A DNA stretch of 64,000 bases from Berberis thunbergii (lineage: Eukaryota > Streptophyta > Magnoliopsida > Ranunculales > Berberidaceae). The notes beneath the pieces are model-generated. The model was given only the letters and a program-made list of their open reading frames with translations. It did no database searches and was not told the origin of the DNA. Shown in pieces: positions 21,281 through 32,200 of this stretch. The position numbers and the translations under genes were made by a program. Where the stretch lies: contig QNQO01000641.1 of the NCBI GenBank assembly GCA_003290165.1, positions 1-64,000 on the forward strand. Direction: 5' to 3'. How positions within the stretch are numbered: the first letter of the stretch is position 1; each line of letters opens with the position of its first letter.

Positions 21281-21580
21281 ATGGCTACTATTATAACACT
21301 CTTCCTTCTCTTAGTATTGGCTTCCCTGGACTCTTCGATGGCTGGCCGGAGTTTGTCCACTATGGTGAAGGACTCTACGGAGCATTTGGTATCAAAATCT
21401 CAAGGTTATATGACATGGAGCCATGGATCGAATCATATACAACATATTTATCGAGGCCAAGAAGTGAAACCTTGCCTACCTAAAGGAGTTTGGCATTCTT
21501 CAGCTCCTAGTAGATATGTGAACGATCATACCTTAGTTTACTCGCCATGCAAAACCAGTGGAGATGATAGTAAACCATGA
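21281..21580 (+). CDS. Small secreted peptide precursor, IDA-like motif (tentative)
   Basis: A single uninterrupted exon encodes 99 residues. Residues 1-21 form a signal peptide (MATIITLFLLLVLASLDSS then AMAG-like cleavage context). The middle is variable. The C-terminal region holds PCLPKGVWHSSAPSRYVN at about residues 63-80, then a second Cys near residue 91. LPKG-V-x-x-SAPS-R-x-N resembles the core of the IDA-like abscission and defence peptides, flanked by two cysteines as in some divergent members. The start is the first ATG after a good TATA box. The family call is inference; the secreted nature is well supported. Confidence 0.65.
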   Translation: MATIITLFLLLVLASLDSSMAGRSLSTMVKDSTEHLVSKSQGYMTWSHGSNHIQHIYRGQEVKPCLPKGVWHSSAPSRYVNDHTLVYSPCKTSGDDSKP

Positions 21581-21860
21581 TATAATCAGCGACAATTTTC
21601 GTTTTCTTATATAGAATTTGTACATGGTATGAGGTTTCTATTATTCCTTAGGGCTTCAAGGTGAAGAATGTCGTGTGCAAAGCTTCTTTTTTGAAAAATT
21701 TAAGCTTTTAGGTGATATTCAGATTTCTTGTAAATAAAATATATATTCGATTAGACAAATGCCTTTTGAGTGATAAATAAAAATGTAACTTTCTTTTATT
21801 ATCAAATTGCATTGCGATCTGCCACTTACATTCTCTAAACTCGTCACTCTAGAAATTATA

Positions 21861-22142
21861 AAAGTTTTCAACAAGTCTACAGAGCTAAGTCTGGGTGCCA
21901 TGTTTTCTTCAGGACGTGTCACACTCACAAGGAAAATTTTACAGTGTCCGGTGGACTGTAACACCGTAGATATTCATCGAGATATAAGTTGTTGCTTATC
22001 TCAATGCATGTCTACGGTATTACAGTGCACCAGACACTGTAGCCGGGCACTGTAGCATTACTCCACTCACAATGCATGTGCGGGTGGAGAGAGAGTGTAA
22101 ATCATGACCCTTGACTTGGCTCTGTAGACTTGTTGAAAAGTT
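21861..22142. mobile_element. Fold-back MITE with a nested inner hairpin
   Basis: The outer arms at 21861-21891 and 22113-22142 are inverted copies (GTTTTCAACAAGTCTACAGA and TCTGTAGACTTGTTGAAAAG). A second inverted pair lies inside, TACAGTGTCCGGTGGACTGT near 21939 and ACAGTGCACCAGACACTGTA near 22022. There is no coding sequence. It lies about 280 bp beyond the stop of the secreted peptide gene and could affect its transcript end. A target duplication was not resolved. Confidence 0.7.
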
Positions 22143-22433
22143 TTTCCAGTTCCTATATTTTTCTAAAAATTGCAATCTTTAACCTAAAGTGAACGCATGC
22201 TAAAGCAACAAGTACAAGTAACAAGCTCTAGTTAAGCTTACTGCAAGCCTAATTGTCCAAATGTTTTCAAGTAATGAAACAATCTCTGCTCAAGCATTGT
22301 TGTAGCAGTCATTTTTTTAGCTACTCGATCTGTTAACTAATAATATCCTCTTCACTCTAACCAAATCTTCTTCGCCACCATGTTATGCTAAGCTAACACG
22401 TGAGTTCCCTCAACAATTTTCCATATTGGTTAT
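22143..22433. other. Intergenic, nothing recognised
   Basis: AT-rich sequence between the fold-back element and the solo LTR, with no gene or repeat boundary seen. Confidence 0.5.
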
Positions 22434-22684
22434 TGTGAGATACTTGTGTGTGGGGATATGAGGGGAAGGGTGAGGGTGAGGGTTGGAGTCCAATAGGCCC
22501 AACAGGCCCGTGGATCTCAAGAGGGGTTTGACTAGCTATCAAGGGGGATCATAGTCCCACATCGCCTGGGTGCGGGATGGTTATGTGCAAGGTTGGATCC
22601 CCATAGTAAGAGGTCTTTTAAAGCCGTGCGGGCCGGTTGAGCCCAAAGCAAACAATATCTTATTGTGTGAATCGGGTCGTTACA
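22434..22684 (+). repeat. Solo LTR of a TRIM element
   Basis: It begins TGTGAGATAC, ends GGGTCGTTACA and is flanked by a perfect 5-bp duplication GTTAT (22429-22433 and 22685-22689). It shares phrases with the TRIM array at 55844-56763: AACAGGCCCGTGGATC, ATAGTCCCACATCGCCTGG, AAAGCCGTGCGGGCC and AACAATAT. It is a single LTR with no internal domain, as left by recombination between two LTRs. It is older than the array, judging by more mismatches. Confidence 0.85.
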
Positions 22685-22689
22685 GTTAT

Positions 22690-23522
22690 CCTCTTTTTTT
22701 TTGTATTTTTTGGTTAAAACTTAAAAACATAACCCGAACTTATAGTCTACGAGTAAGGACACACATTTATGATTAAATTTTTTTTTATGAAGCATTATGC
22801 ATTAGAGTTGCGAGCTTGTGAGTCTCAGAGTTGAGGTTTCTAGTGATATACATATAATATCAGTTGGTAAGCAAAAGAAAAGGGCGTTTAATATTACAAA
22901 AAAATATAACGCCAAAGTCGAGCTGATGTCCTCTAAGAACAGCACCTTCAGCAGATTACAAGATCAGTTTTCCACCCAAGCCCAACAGAAGGTGAATCAA
23001 ATTAACAATTTAATGGAATGACATCCTATACAAAAATGTACATAACCAGAAGTAAGTACACTCATTATTAGATGATTTGTACCTTAACATGTTCTCACCA
23101 ACGACCCACTTTTGGACTAATCATTAAATTGGTCAAAAATCTATACAAGGTTTCAAAGGCTTTAATGGACAGCAACAGGATTAGCTATATCATAAGGTAC
23201 ATTATGAAGTGTCGTTTTCTTACAAAAACAGAAAACCCACTGTCATAATTTACTTAAAAGATAAACACATTTATTTAGCAAATCCAAGTTAGTGCCATAA
23301 GCTATGAATGTAATCTATACTTAATAACCTGACTTAAGATATTAATAAATAAATAAATAAAACCCATAAAACACACCATAAACAATAGATTAAGTCAACA
23401 ATGTGATCCATCAAAAAAAATATCATCTTCGCGGAAAGACGATCATATATCTCATGAAGCGTAAATTACAAAGAAACTACTATAAAAACTGAAATTGGCT
23501 TATCATTACATTATTTTGCTAA
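22690..23522. other. Intergenic AT-rich sequence, nothing recognised
   Basis: Short open frames show no domain or splice partner. Confidence 0.5.
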
Positions 23523-24060
23523 AATTTTGAAGAAGACAAATTAGATCGTAAAATTGAAATCATAGTGTATGATTAGGTTAACCTATAGCTAAAAAAGCTT
23601 AACAATTTTTATTTTTTAATCTCTTAACCTCTCCCACTCACCCCACATCTTCACTGTTCAACTGAGCCATCACACCTTTGATCGTTTTTTCTAAGTGTCG
23701 AGGAATTGGGCGAAAGAAATGGGTGTAATCACTCACCCATTTCCTCGACAGAGAGAAGGGCTCCACCTTTGACTGGTCCTTAACATTGCTAACATTTTGA
23801 CGAAGACAAATTAGATCGTAAAATCGAAATCATAGTGTATGATTAGGTTAACCCATAACTAAAAAAACTTAATAATTTTTTTTTAATCTCTTAACCTTTC
23901 CCACCCACCTCTTCACTATTCAACTGAGCCATAACACCTTTGACCACTTTTTCTAAGTGTCGAGGAAATAGGCAAAGGAAATGGGTGTAACCACTTGCCC
24001 ATTTCCTCGACAGAGAGAAGGGCTCCACCTTTGACTGGTCCTCAACATTGCTAACATTTT
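23523..24060. repeat. 270-bp tandem duplication, two units, each with a fold-back
   Basis: Unit 1 (23523-23792) and unit 2 (23793-about 24060) share GAAGACAAATTAGATCGTAA, ATCATAGTGTATGATTAGG and the tail CTCCACCTTTGACTGGTCC. Each contains one member of the TGTCGAGG fold-back family (23696-23750 and 23958-24012). The units differ by point changes and small deletions, so this is not a recent duplication. No coding sequence. Confidence 0.8.
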
Positions 24061-24713
24061 CTCTATCCATAATACCTAACCCTACATGGGAATTTAAAGA
24101 CATCATTAGAGTCATAGTACACATTGATGACATTATTACCTTTACCTATCACAATAATTTGTTGGAATAACCAATGACATTTTAGTAGTTTTAAAGGACT
24201 CACTTATAATTCATCATTCTGTAACTCCTCATTAGTGCCAGAGTGATAAATCCACCCCCGTATTTCATATGAACACCCACAGTGCATTGTCCAAGTATAT
24301 TGACTGCCCCAATTCTAGAGAGAGTCAGGTCAGTCCAATACCATCTATATCATTCTAGAGATGCTGAAAATGGCCCAATCTCTAAGATGATTGATGATAT
24401 TTGGCTCGCCTGACTTACGCGGGCCTAGCTCTCTAGAAAAATTGTTGATTGATTAAACATGTAAATTTTTTCCATATTTGCAGGCTATAAAAAAACAAAA
24501 ACCCTGCAAAATGTACCCCATCATTCTCCAACTCCTACCAAAATCATAATTTCAATCATATTTTTCACATTGCCAGAGCACATTAAATGGAGCACTATAA
24601 CATTCATGCATAGCATGTATTTAATTCCCTATGACAATAAAAAATAAAGCCTGGCATTATCACCCATATTCCATGTATAACTCTTAACTTGTAACCTTAT
24701 ATTTATATAAATA
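24061..24713. other. Upstream region of the DVL gene
   Basis: Contains no gene. A weak inverted repeat with CTAGAGAG at its ends (about 24313-24437) may be an old MITE, but the arms are poorly matched. Confidence 0.4.
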
Positions 24714-24723
24714 CTACATACAC
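24714..24723 (+). promoter_or_regulatory. TATA box of the DVL/RTFL gene
   Basis: TATATAAATA lies about 100 bases before the ATG at 24819, in a good position for a transcription start near 24750. Confidence 0.6.
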
Positions 24724-24818
24724 TCTCAACCCCCCTTCCCCTCAAACATTTTACCACTACACTGTGTGAGTACTTAGAAGCTAAAGAAGGTGAAGAAGCA
24801 GAAGAAGAAGAAGAAGAT

Positions 24819-24989
24819 ATGGCCATGAAGGAAGAAAAGACAAGCTTTTGCATTCGGCACATGCGAGATCCATGTCGATCGTTTGGCCAGAGATGTAGCC
24901 GGCTGGTGAAAGAGCAGAGGGCTAAGTTCTATATACTCCGGCGGTGCGTTGTAATGTTAGTATGTTGGCATGAATGTGGTGACTCTTGA
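24819..24989 (+). CDS. DVL/ROTUNDIFOLIA4-like small polypeptide
   Basis: The intronless frame encodes 56 residues. The C-terminal half holds the diagnostic RTFL/DVL block, [18 protein letters not shown], followed by [13 protein letters not shown]. The block covers residues 26-56 and is almost identical to the family pattern, except for Glu-Cys where Asp-Arg or similar usually stands before GDS. These plant-only peptides are membrane-associated and restrict polar cell proliferation when over-produced. A second in-frame ATG (residue 3) could also start translation. Typical members are 40-150 residues. Confidence 0.93.
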   Translation: MAMKEEKTSFCIRHMRDPCRSFGQRCSRLVKEQRAKFYILRRCVVMLVCWHECGDS

Positions 24990-25216
24990 TAACATGGTTG
25001 CATTTTGCAGTCTTAGTTAATCTTAGCAAATCTATGATCATAGGAGTGTATATATATTACACCAAGAGAGCTATCAAAGAGAGTCTCTTTTAATTCCTTC
25101 TTTTCATTGTTGTATCTCATATTTGAGATGAATGAGTTCTCCTTTCTTTTATTTCAGCAATCTTTAATTGTGATCCTCTTTAAACATTATTCCTGCAAGT
25201 CTGTGAAGACTAGAGT

Positions 25217-25248
<32 letters not shown>

Positions 25249-27526
25249 TATGAAATGGAGTTAATTTCATTATGATTATTATCTTTTATTTTTAAAGGAG
25301 TGGAGATTGTTTTGTGAATTTGATTTATGTTTCTCCATTACTTTCCTCATAAGGAAGCTGTTGCTTGTGAGTGAAGAATGTCTTTTCTTTTTACATATTA
25401 ATAAGGTGTTTCTACTCTTTTTTTTTCATATGGTTTGTAAGAGTTAGGGTTTCTAATTTTCCATGTTTAGGTACACTTCTCACCAAACTTTATCAACGAG
25501 TTCATGGAAAATGATATTTTCAGATGATTTTGATAAAAGAGAGACATGAGCATCAAATTTTTTACTATATGGGGAGATGTTCTTGAGATTTTTTATAAGG
25601 TAAATTGGTAAAATTGCATCTCTCGAAATTCGATCGTTCGATAACTAATCTCTCACCTAATCATCAAATCTATCTCATGATTAGTATTTTTTTTTTAAAT
25701 ATTTCTCCCAAGATCCCCCCAATCTTGTAATCCAACTTTTAAAGAATGATTGCACTAGCTAAAGCAAGATAGATATGGAATTGGATTACATTTTTTTTGT
25801 TTAATTATGTTTATCTTTGAAGGAGTTTGGATTTTATGTTGACCAAAAAAGATTGTGAACTAAAGTAACCTGGATTTATATCAAAACTTTAGTCAATTAA
25901 GTGTCATGATTTGTGGTTCAATGTTCACACAATAATATGATTATGTTATGAAAAACTACCATGCCATGGCCCATGGTACATTCATCATGACTCTGATGAT
26001 TAAAGTATGACTTCATAATTTCTTATATTGGGGGACAGAAGAAGGATTTTATAAAGGTTTACTTTACAAAAGGTAATCTATTATAACTTTCTTGCTACAA
26101 TGACCAAACCTTTAGTACTATCTAGGAAAAAAAAAAGAAAAAACCCTAGAAATATGTATTTTAAATTATATTAACATGATATAATTTGTGTGCCTATTTT
26201 GGCATCCAATGTAGAGGTTTTCATTACCTAAGTTCTTTCTACAACATTAGGGTTTAGTCAAGTTGTTGGAATTTTGTAGTTGTGTCACTTACTTCTACTA
26301 TTTACATTTCATTGAGAACAATATCAAGTTAAGCGAATGCTTGCTTAGAGGTGATTTCTCGCTTTTGTTTTAGTTGTTTGTTCGACAAGCCAATAATCTT
26401 CCCTTCTTTTGATAACATCATCGTTAACTCAGTCACATGTTCGTTTTCTTAATCAAATGAATTATTATTGTAACATGTCAACAAAAAAAATACTAGAAAA
26501 TCATGTTTTTACAATCAGAGTGATGTGTCGTAATTTTAAAAGAATAAAATTTTCAAAGTATTTATGTGTATCTTGAAATTGTAAAAAATTCATCTAATGA
26601 TATCACATCATCCTGATTGCAAAACTTAATTCTCATTTAAAAAAAGATAGTCCTACATGTCGGATCCCGATAACAAATGCCGGAGGGCGAGAATCCTTAA
26701 AAGAGTATGACAATATAAACTAGTACAACATTCACCATTTCACCTTAACCAGCTAAAATTTTCATTTCTTACCCCTAACCCCAACTTTTTTTTTTTTTTT
26801 TTTTACTTTAATTATCCTCCCTCAGTTCGTTCTTTTTCTTCCAAAGACCCCCACACAAAATTATTATCCCACGATTCCTCCCTAATTTTACAAAAAAGCC
26901 CTTCCAAATGTACAAAAACAAAAGAAAAAACAATCGGGGGTAATTTTGTCAGAGTGGGGGCCGGTGCTCCTTACTGAAAGTAGACACGTGTGCATGATTT
27001 GACAGACACGTGAGGCGTGAAGGTACGCAGTGTTATGGTGTCATATCGAAATGTGATGGCGGTGGGGTTTAAAGAATTGTGCGGTACAAATAGCACAGTG
27101 AGTGGTAGCTCTCATTGTCTATGTGGGGACGGATGCACGTGTGTGTGTTTGATAGTCAAAAGTAGAACACTCCAATTCTGGAAATTTATGGGAAGAGCCA
27201 AAGTTTTATCATAATATACTAAAAAGGTTGTGAAATTATATCTTCATCGACCACTCGTGATTTTCATGGGGGTCATTCACGGAGTTTGTGTGTGATTATT
27301 TGTTGAGGGGTATGATGTCGGAGATCGCTATCAATTGATCGATAATGATATCCGGCTTCAATGAAGAACGTAGCAGAATGCGATACTTAGTGGTAATTAT
27401 AGAGTATTGTGCATTTGGAATTGTAGCTTACTTCACTATTGTGTATGGGTCTTTTCTGATCATCTGTTTTGGTGATGGGCATATTGTCAAGGATCACTAT
27501 CGATTGATCAATAATGGACATTCAAC
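24990..27526. other. DVL 3' region and intergenic sequence, no gene recognised
   Basis: Long T and A runs occur (T run 25219-25246). Near 26985-27010 and 27137 there are three CACGTG-type boxes (ACACGTGTGC, GACACGTGAG, GCACGTGTG), a cluster of G-box/ABRE-like sites, but no downstream gene was found. Around 27310-27520 two related phrases (GATCGCTATCAATTGATCGA and GATCACTATCGATTGATCAA) form an imperfect repeat about 180 bp apart. Confidence 0.45.
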
Positions 27527-27536
27527 TTGTTCGTTC

Positions 27537-27989
27537 ATCATCATTAAAGTTCATTTTCGAGATTTTCGGGATCGGGTATATGAATTTTGGTTCTCCAAGT
27601 AATGCGATCTTCTCACATTTCCTCACCTAATCCAAGCTCAATGATATCGTCATTCACCGTCTTCATCCAAGTTTTCAACGGTCGTTCCCTCCGTCTACAC
27701 CCTCCATTAACTTGCCAATCTAAACATTTTCTAATTGGCGCCGTGCTTGGTCTCCTCCGCATATGACCAAACCAAGTTAAATGTCTTTCTTTAATTTTTT
27801 CCTCTATGAACGCTACACCTAAGTATCTCATAATTCTTTCATTTCTAATTTTATCCTTATGAGTTTTAGCACACATCCACCTTAACATACGCATTTCTGC
27901 TACTGTCATCCTATGCGTATGTTGTCCCGTAGTAGCTCAACATTCTGAACCGTATAGCATAACTGGTCGAACAATGGTCTATCTCTAAT
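27537..27989 (-). mobile_element. 5'-truncated RTE LINE with target duplication
   Basis: The minus strand matches the 3' end of the RTE LINE at 59569-62769: [20 protein letters not shown], then LTWFGHMRRRPSTAPIRKCL and DWQVNGGC. It ends in a TGATGATGA run. The flanks carry TTGTTCGTTC at 27527-27536 and 27990-27999, a 10-bp duplication. It retains only about the last 450 bp, as expected of incomplete reverse transcription, and encodes only the C-terminal tail without reverse transcriptase motifs. Confidence 0.85.
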
Positions 27990-27999
27990 TTGTTCGTTC

Positions 28000-28490
28000 T
28001 TCAGTGAAAATACAGCGAAATACATACTTGATAATAGCGATTAAACTTAAAAATAAAAAGTTCACTCCTGTTATCTATTGGTCATTTTGCATACCAACAC
28101 AATATGGCATCCCAGAATTATACACCACATTGTAGTTCTTTTTCCTTTTTTTACTTCGGGTTTTATTGGTAGGGTGTCTTTGCTATCATCAAGAATTTTC
28201 ATCTTTGTAGCCATGCAAAGGACATTCACTTCAGACTGTCTTTTAACTACATTAAGTAGTTTTCTCTTAAGATATATAACCACTCCATCCAATCCATGGC
28301 TGGTTATATTGTGGCCAATTTGTTATTTTTACCTTTTAATCTAACAAATTCTAATTGTGCGTAATCTCTTATGAAATGAGGATTAAAAAAAATACCTTGG
28401 ATGTTGGGGAACAAGGACTTTACAACAATGACCGTGATTTTGAAAATTTAAGCGTTGAGTTAGTCATAAATTGGACAAATATATATTTTG
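28000..28490. other. Intergenic, nothing recognised
   Basis: AT-rich sequence with chance frames on both strands and no motif. Confidence 0.5.
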
Positions 28491-28496
28491 TCAATC

Positions 28497-28664
28497 AATC
28501 GTAGCTCAGTTGATTGTAAACTCGAGCAACAATGAGCATAAATGATTAGTATGTTCAAGTTGCAGTGCTTGAAACCTTGGTCCCAGATTGATATTGTGTT
28601 AGGCGCTCTACATGAGATTAGCCTAAACATGATGTTGTTTCATCCTACTCAAAAAAAATATACA
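28497..28664 (+). repeat. Possible tRNA-derived SINE remnant
   Basis: GTAGCTCAGTTGATTGTAA resembles a Pol III A box (TRGCNNAGYNGG). About 60 bp later GTGCTTGAAACCTTGGTCCC vaguely fits a degenerate B box, and an A-rich tail (CAAAAAAAATA) follows. No cloverleaf can be folded, so it is not a tRNA gene. A similar A-box phrase (TGTGGCTCAGTTAATTATC) occurs at about 34945. Confidence 0.35.
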
Positions 28665-28973
28665 TGATTTGTTTTTTTATTTTTTTTTGGTTAAACACGA
28701 AGATGTTTATTAAGGAAACAAAATGAAACAAAAAACAAAGAGAAACATTCATATATCAAGGAATGCCAAGACACCATGAAAATGTCAAAACTCAAATCCC
28801 TAAACAAATTACAAGCCGAACCCATCCTCCACAGCAATTCTCTAATTTCGATAAAGATAAAGTGTTCTGATCTGTTGAGTCATTCAAATACCCTGTTATT
28901 TCTTTCTTTCCACACACACCACATGAGAACGTGAGGGACTCTACACCATAACCACTCCCCCCGACGGGAAGGA

Positions 28974-29624
28974 TTAGCTTGAGATCACCAACTTAGCCAA
29001 TCTAAAATGGAGCCTTGAAACATAAAAAAATTCTGACAAGAAACTGCTCCAAATGGATTTGGATAAACTGCAGTGAAGCATCAAATGGTCCAGCGTCTCG
29101 TCAATTTCATTGCAAAGCACACAAAGACTCCCTGTGTGGATTCCTCTTTTCCTTAACCTGTCTTTAGACAATATCTTCTCATGCAACACTGACCAACTAA
29201 AGAAATAAATCCGAGGAAAAATGTTTTTCACCCATACCAGATTTTTGTGAAAGGAAATGAAGGAGTTGGAGTGAGTCTCATAATGAGATGCAGTCAACAT
29301 ATCCGAAAATTCTTTCACCGAGAAGCCCACACATTTACCCTTCCACACCAAACTGTCAGATCCATCTGAGAGCATCTGTCTATCCAACAGATGCATTAGA
29401 TTAGCGAACTCTTCTAGCTCTCCAGTATTTAGGGATCTTCGAAAGGAAAGATCCCAAGAATTGTCGTTAGACCAAAAATTGCTCACACTCCCATATTGAT
29501 TGTTAATGATAAACAACATTGAAAACATATCCTTCAAATATTGGTTACTACACCAAAAATCATGCCAGAAAGATATGAGATCACCATTTTTCACATTTGA
29601 GAGAGGTGTGAGGGTAGAAGCCAT
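28974..29624 (-). pseudogene. L1 LINE C-terminal zinc-binding (zf-RVT) domain
   Basis: This 216-codon frame shows WVKNIFPRIYFFSW and a Cys/His cluster CVLCNEIDETLDHLMLHC, the pattern of the zinc-binding domain found after reverse transcriptase in plant L1 elements. It also carries the common SFWHDFW phrase before it. It aids target-primed reverse transcription in intact elements. The N-terminal border is a frameshift relative to the reverse transcriptase block. Confidence 0.8.
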
Positions 29625-29854
29625 TTGCGCACTGGGAGATGGACTTCCACAAAGAGCATCCGTAGGAAGTGTATTTAGTTATCTTTCTCCAAACTCATCT
29701 ATTGCGCCCATATTTGTCCATAATGAGATATCTCCATAAATTGTCATTTTCTTCTGCAAATCGCCAAAGCCACTTAGAAAGTAATGCAATATTTGAATGT
29801 GAGCACCTGACAAATGCCTAAACCACCTTGAGATTTAGGGCAACAAATTTTTTT

Positions 29855-30523
29855 TCAGCCCACTAAATGCATCTTTCTAGAGTTTTGAGTAGAACCCCAA
29901 AGAAAATCGCGCATGATCTTTTTCATCTTGGCTGCTATTGAACATGGAACCTTGATAAGAGACGGAATGAACAACGAGATAGAAGCTAATGTGGATTGTA
30001 CAATAGCTAATATGCCTGCTTTAGAGAGAAATATGTGTTTCCAAGACGCTAGTTTCGATTTCATAATTTCGATCGTCTCATCCCACACAACTTTATTTTT
30101 AAAACTAGCACCCAAAGGCATACCCAAGTACTTAACTGGAAGATGACCCGCTGAACAACCCAATAAACCCGCCAACTGGTGCAGATAAGGGACTTTTCCA
30201 ATAGGCAACACCCTTGATTTGTGAAAGTTGATTTTCAGACCTGAAATAACTTCAAACCAAAGCATAATTCTTTTAAGAGCAAAAACCTGAGAAGCGGAAG
30301 CATTACAAAAGAGGATAGTATCATTCACATACTGGAGAATAGAAGCAGGAGGACTACCCTCCGAGAAAGAAAACTCTCTCACTAGGCCAGCATCAACCGC
30401 TTTAAGAATCATTTGTGTTAGACATTTTGCTGCTATAGTAAATAGAAGAGGAGACAGGGAATCGCCTTGGCGCAAGCCTTTCGAATTATTGAAAAACCCG
30501 TGCAGCTGACCATTAATATTCAT
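29855..30523 (-). pseudogene. L1 LINE reverse transcriptase block with mutated active site
   Basis: The frame contains GLRQGDSLSPLLF, then the active-site block LQYVNDTILFCNA, then VKYLGMPLGAS. The family consensus at the active site is YADDT, so the first catalytic Asp is Asn here and the enzyme would be inactive even if the frame were whole. The N-terminal part, DFRPISILNGAYKIIAKVL, lies in a different frame at 30872-30645. Confidence 0.85.
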
Positions 30524-30644
30524 AGAGAAATTAATTGTAGATCTGCAAGTGTGAAGCCAATGAATTCATTTGGAGTCAAACCCCATCGAGCCATTACCAA
30601 ATCTAAGTATCTCCAAGAAACGTTGTCAAAGGCTTTGGAGAAAT

Positions 30645-30872
30645 CTAATTTGATAACGAGCCCTGGAACACCTTTTTTTTCTTCCTATAATCAATAATTT
30701 CATTGACAATCAAAAGGCTATCAACCACCTGTCTTCCACTGATTGCTGTACTTTGAAAATGGGAAATGACTGAATGAAGAACTATTTTCAATCTATTAGC
30801 CAACACCTTGGCAATGATTTTATAGGCTCCATTCAAAATACTGATAGGTCTAAAATCTTTGATTGTCCGCAT
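30645..30872 (-). pseudogene. L1 LINE reverse transcriptase N-terminal block
   Basis: The stretch reads IKDFRPISILNGAYKIIAKVLANRL and later AISGRQVVDSLLIVNEI, both standard plant L1 reverse transcriptase blocks. It precedes the palm block at 30523-29855, separated by a frame change around 30600. Confidence 0.8.
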
Positions 30873-31151
30873 TCCCGCACATTTAGGAATAAGCTAGATG
30901 ATAGTGGTGTTTAACTACCAATCAAGAAAATTTCTCGAGTTAAAATTTTCAACAACTTTCAGAAAATCAATTTTGATTACGTCCAACATTTTCAAATAGA
31001 ACACCATTGAGAAACCATCAAGACCTGGAGAAACTTCAGATTTTAGGTATTCCATTGCCACTCTAATTTCCATGTCCTAAAAATTATCTACCAAGGCGGT
31101 AGCCGTAGACTGAGAGATAGACTTGAAAATAATCCCCGAGAAGAAATGTCG

Positions 31152-32070
31152 TCACTCCTCATTTACATAGAACAACTCCTTGAAGTGAGATATCAAGAGT
31201 TCTCTAATACTGACTTCATCCACTACCAACTCCTGACCCATGCTAAGAGCTTCAATGAAGTTAAACAGTCTGCGCCTGTTAGCCAAGTTATGAAAGAATT
31301 TGGATCCCTGATTCATATGACAAACCCTGTTGACTCCTGATTTGATCCTCCAAAACTCATCATCTTTTTTGGTTAATGTTGTCCACTCCTGATGTAGCTG
31401 CACTCTACAAGACCTCTCCTCAGCAGTAAGGTCTCTGATCTCTTCATCAGCATCAATGTTAGCAATTAAGGCAAAAATATTTTGAATACATAAATTTGTC
31501 TTACCCCAAACTTTAGTCCTCCAACTTTTAAGGTTGCATCTGAGTGCCTTAAGCTTCCACCATAAACAATAGCCAGGGTGGTCAAAGACTACTGAGTTGT
31601 TTCACCAAACTTTTATCTCCTTTGCCAGGGTAGGGTGATCAAACCAACCATTATCAAATGAAAAAAGGCGAGTACAACCACCAACAGACGAGTTTACAAG
31701 CAAAATCGTGTGATGGTCAGAACCTGCTGCACCCTTGAGTCATTCAACTTTATCACCAAATTTGTCAATCCAATCCACCGAAGCCAGAAATCGATCAAGT
31801 CGACAAAGGATAAGACGATCTCTTCGATTTGACCATGTGAATTTTCCCCCATTTTAGACTGGAATCAGCGAGTTTCACCTCATTAATGAACTTTGAATTT
31901 CTGCATGCTCATGGACCTCCTCATGCATTTTTTTTCATTCATATGACAGACAACATTGAACTCTCCCGCTAACACCCATGGCGATTGCACCCAACCAACA
32001 ATACCATATAGTTATTCTCAGAAGTGTTCTCTTAGCGAAGGATCACACGGACCATAAATGTTAGGCCCTG
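31152..32070 (-). pseudogene. L1 LINE endonuclease and linker remnants
   Basis: Broken minus-strand frames show NIYGPCDPSLREHF (about 32070-32030), WVLAGEFNVVCHMNE (about 31985-31940), CRLDRFLASVDW (about 31805-31770) and GSDHHTILL (about 31725-31700). These are the landmark blocks of the L1 endonuclease, with the final SDH intact and the D of GDFN replaced by E. The linker 31403-31152 has the RVCHMNQGSKFFHNLANRRR phrase. Frame is lost several times. Confidence 0.75.
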
Positions 32071-32200
32071 ACCAAAATGAGTTATCCGATATCAAATAAG
32101 ATGATTCTGTTGGGTGTTTTTTTTTACCTAGGGTTTGAACCAGTTTCTTCTGTTTACCTATGTGGTCGTGATAGGTAATTAACAAGAATGACCAAACCAT

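Larger units (their letters stand above)
28672..32100 (-). mobile_element. L1-type LINE, decayed
   Basis: The order on the minus strand is endonuclease remnant (about 32070-31700), linker (31403-31152), reverse transcriptase (30872-29855), zinc-binding/RNase-H-adjacent domain (29624-28974), then an untranslated tail. The tail finishes as a poly-T run on the plus strand at about 28672-28690, that is, a poly-A tail. Many stops and frameshifts break the second frame. No first ORF is clear, so it may be 5'-truncated. The target duplication was not identified. Confidence 0.8.

Noticed and set aside
23523..24060. Direct repeats considered as a CRISPR array
   Set aside because: Only two long units with hairpins, in a plant chromosome. 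No spacer pattern.
28497..28570. tRNA-like A box
   Set aside because: No cloverleaf or acceptor stem can be formed. Kept only as a possible SINE remnant.
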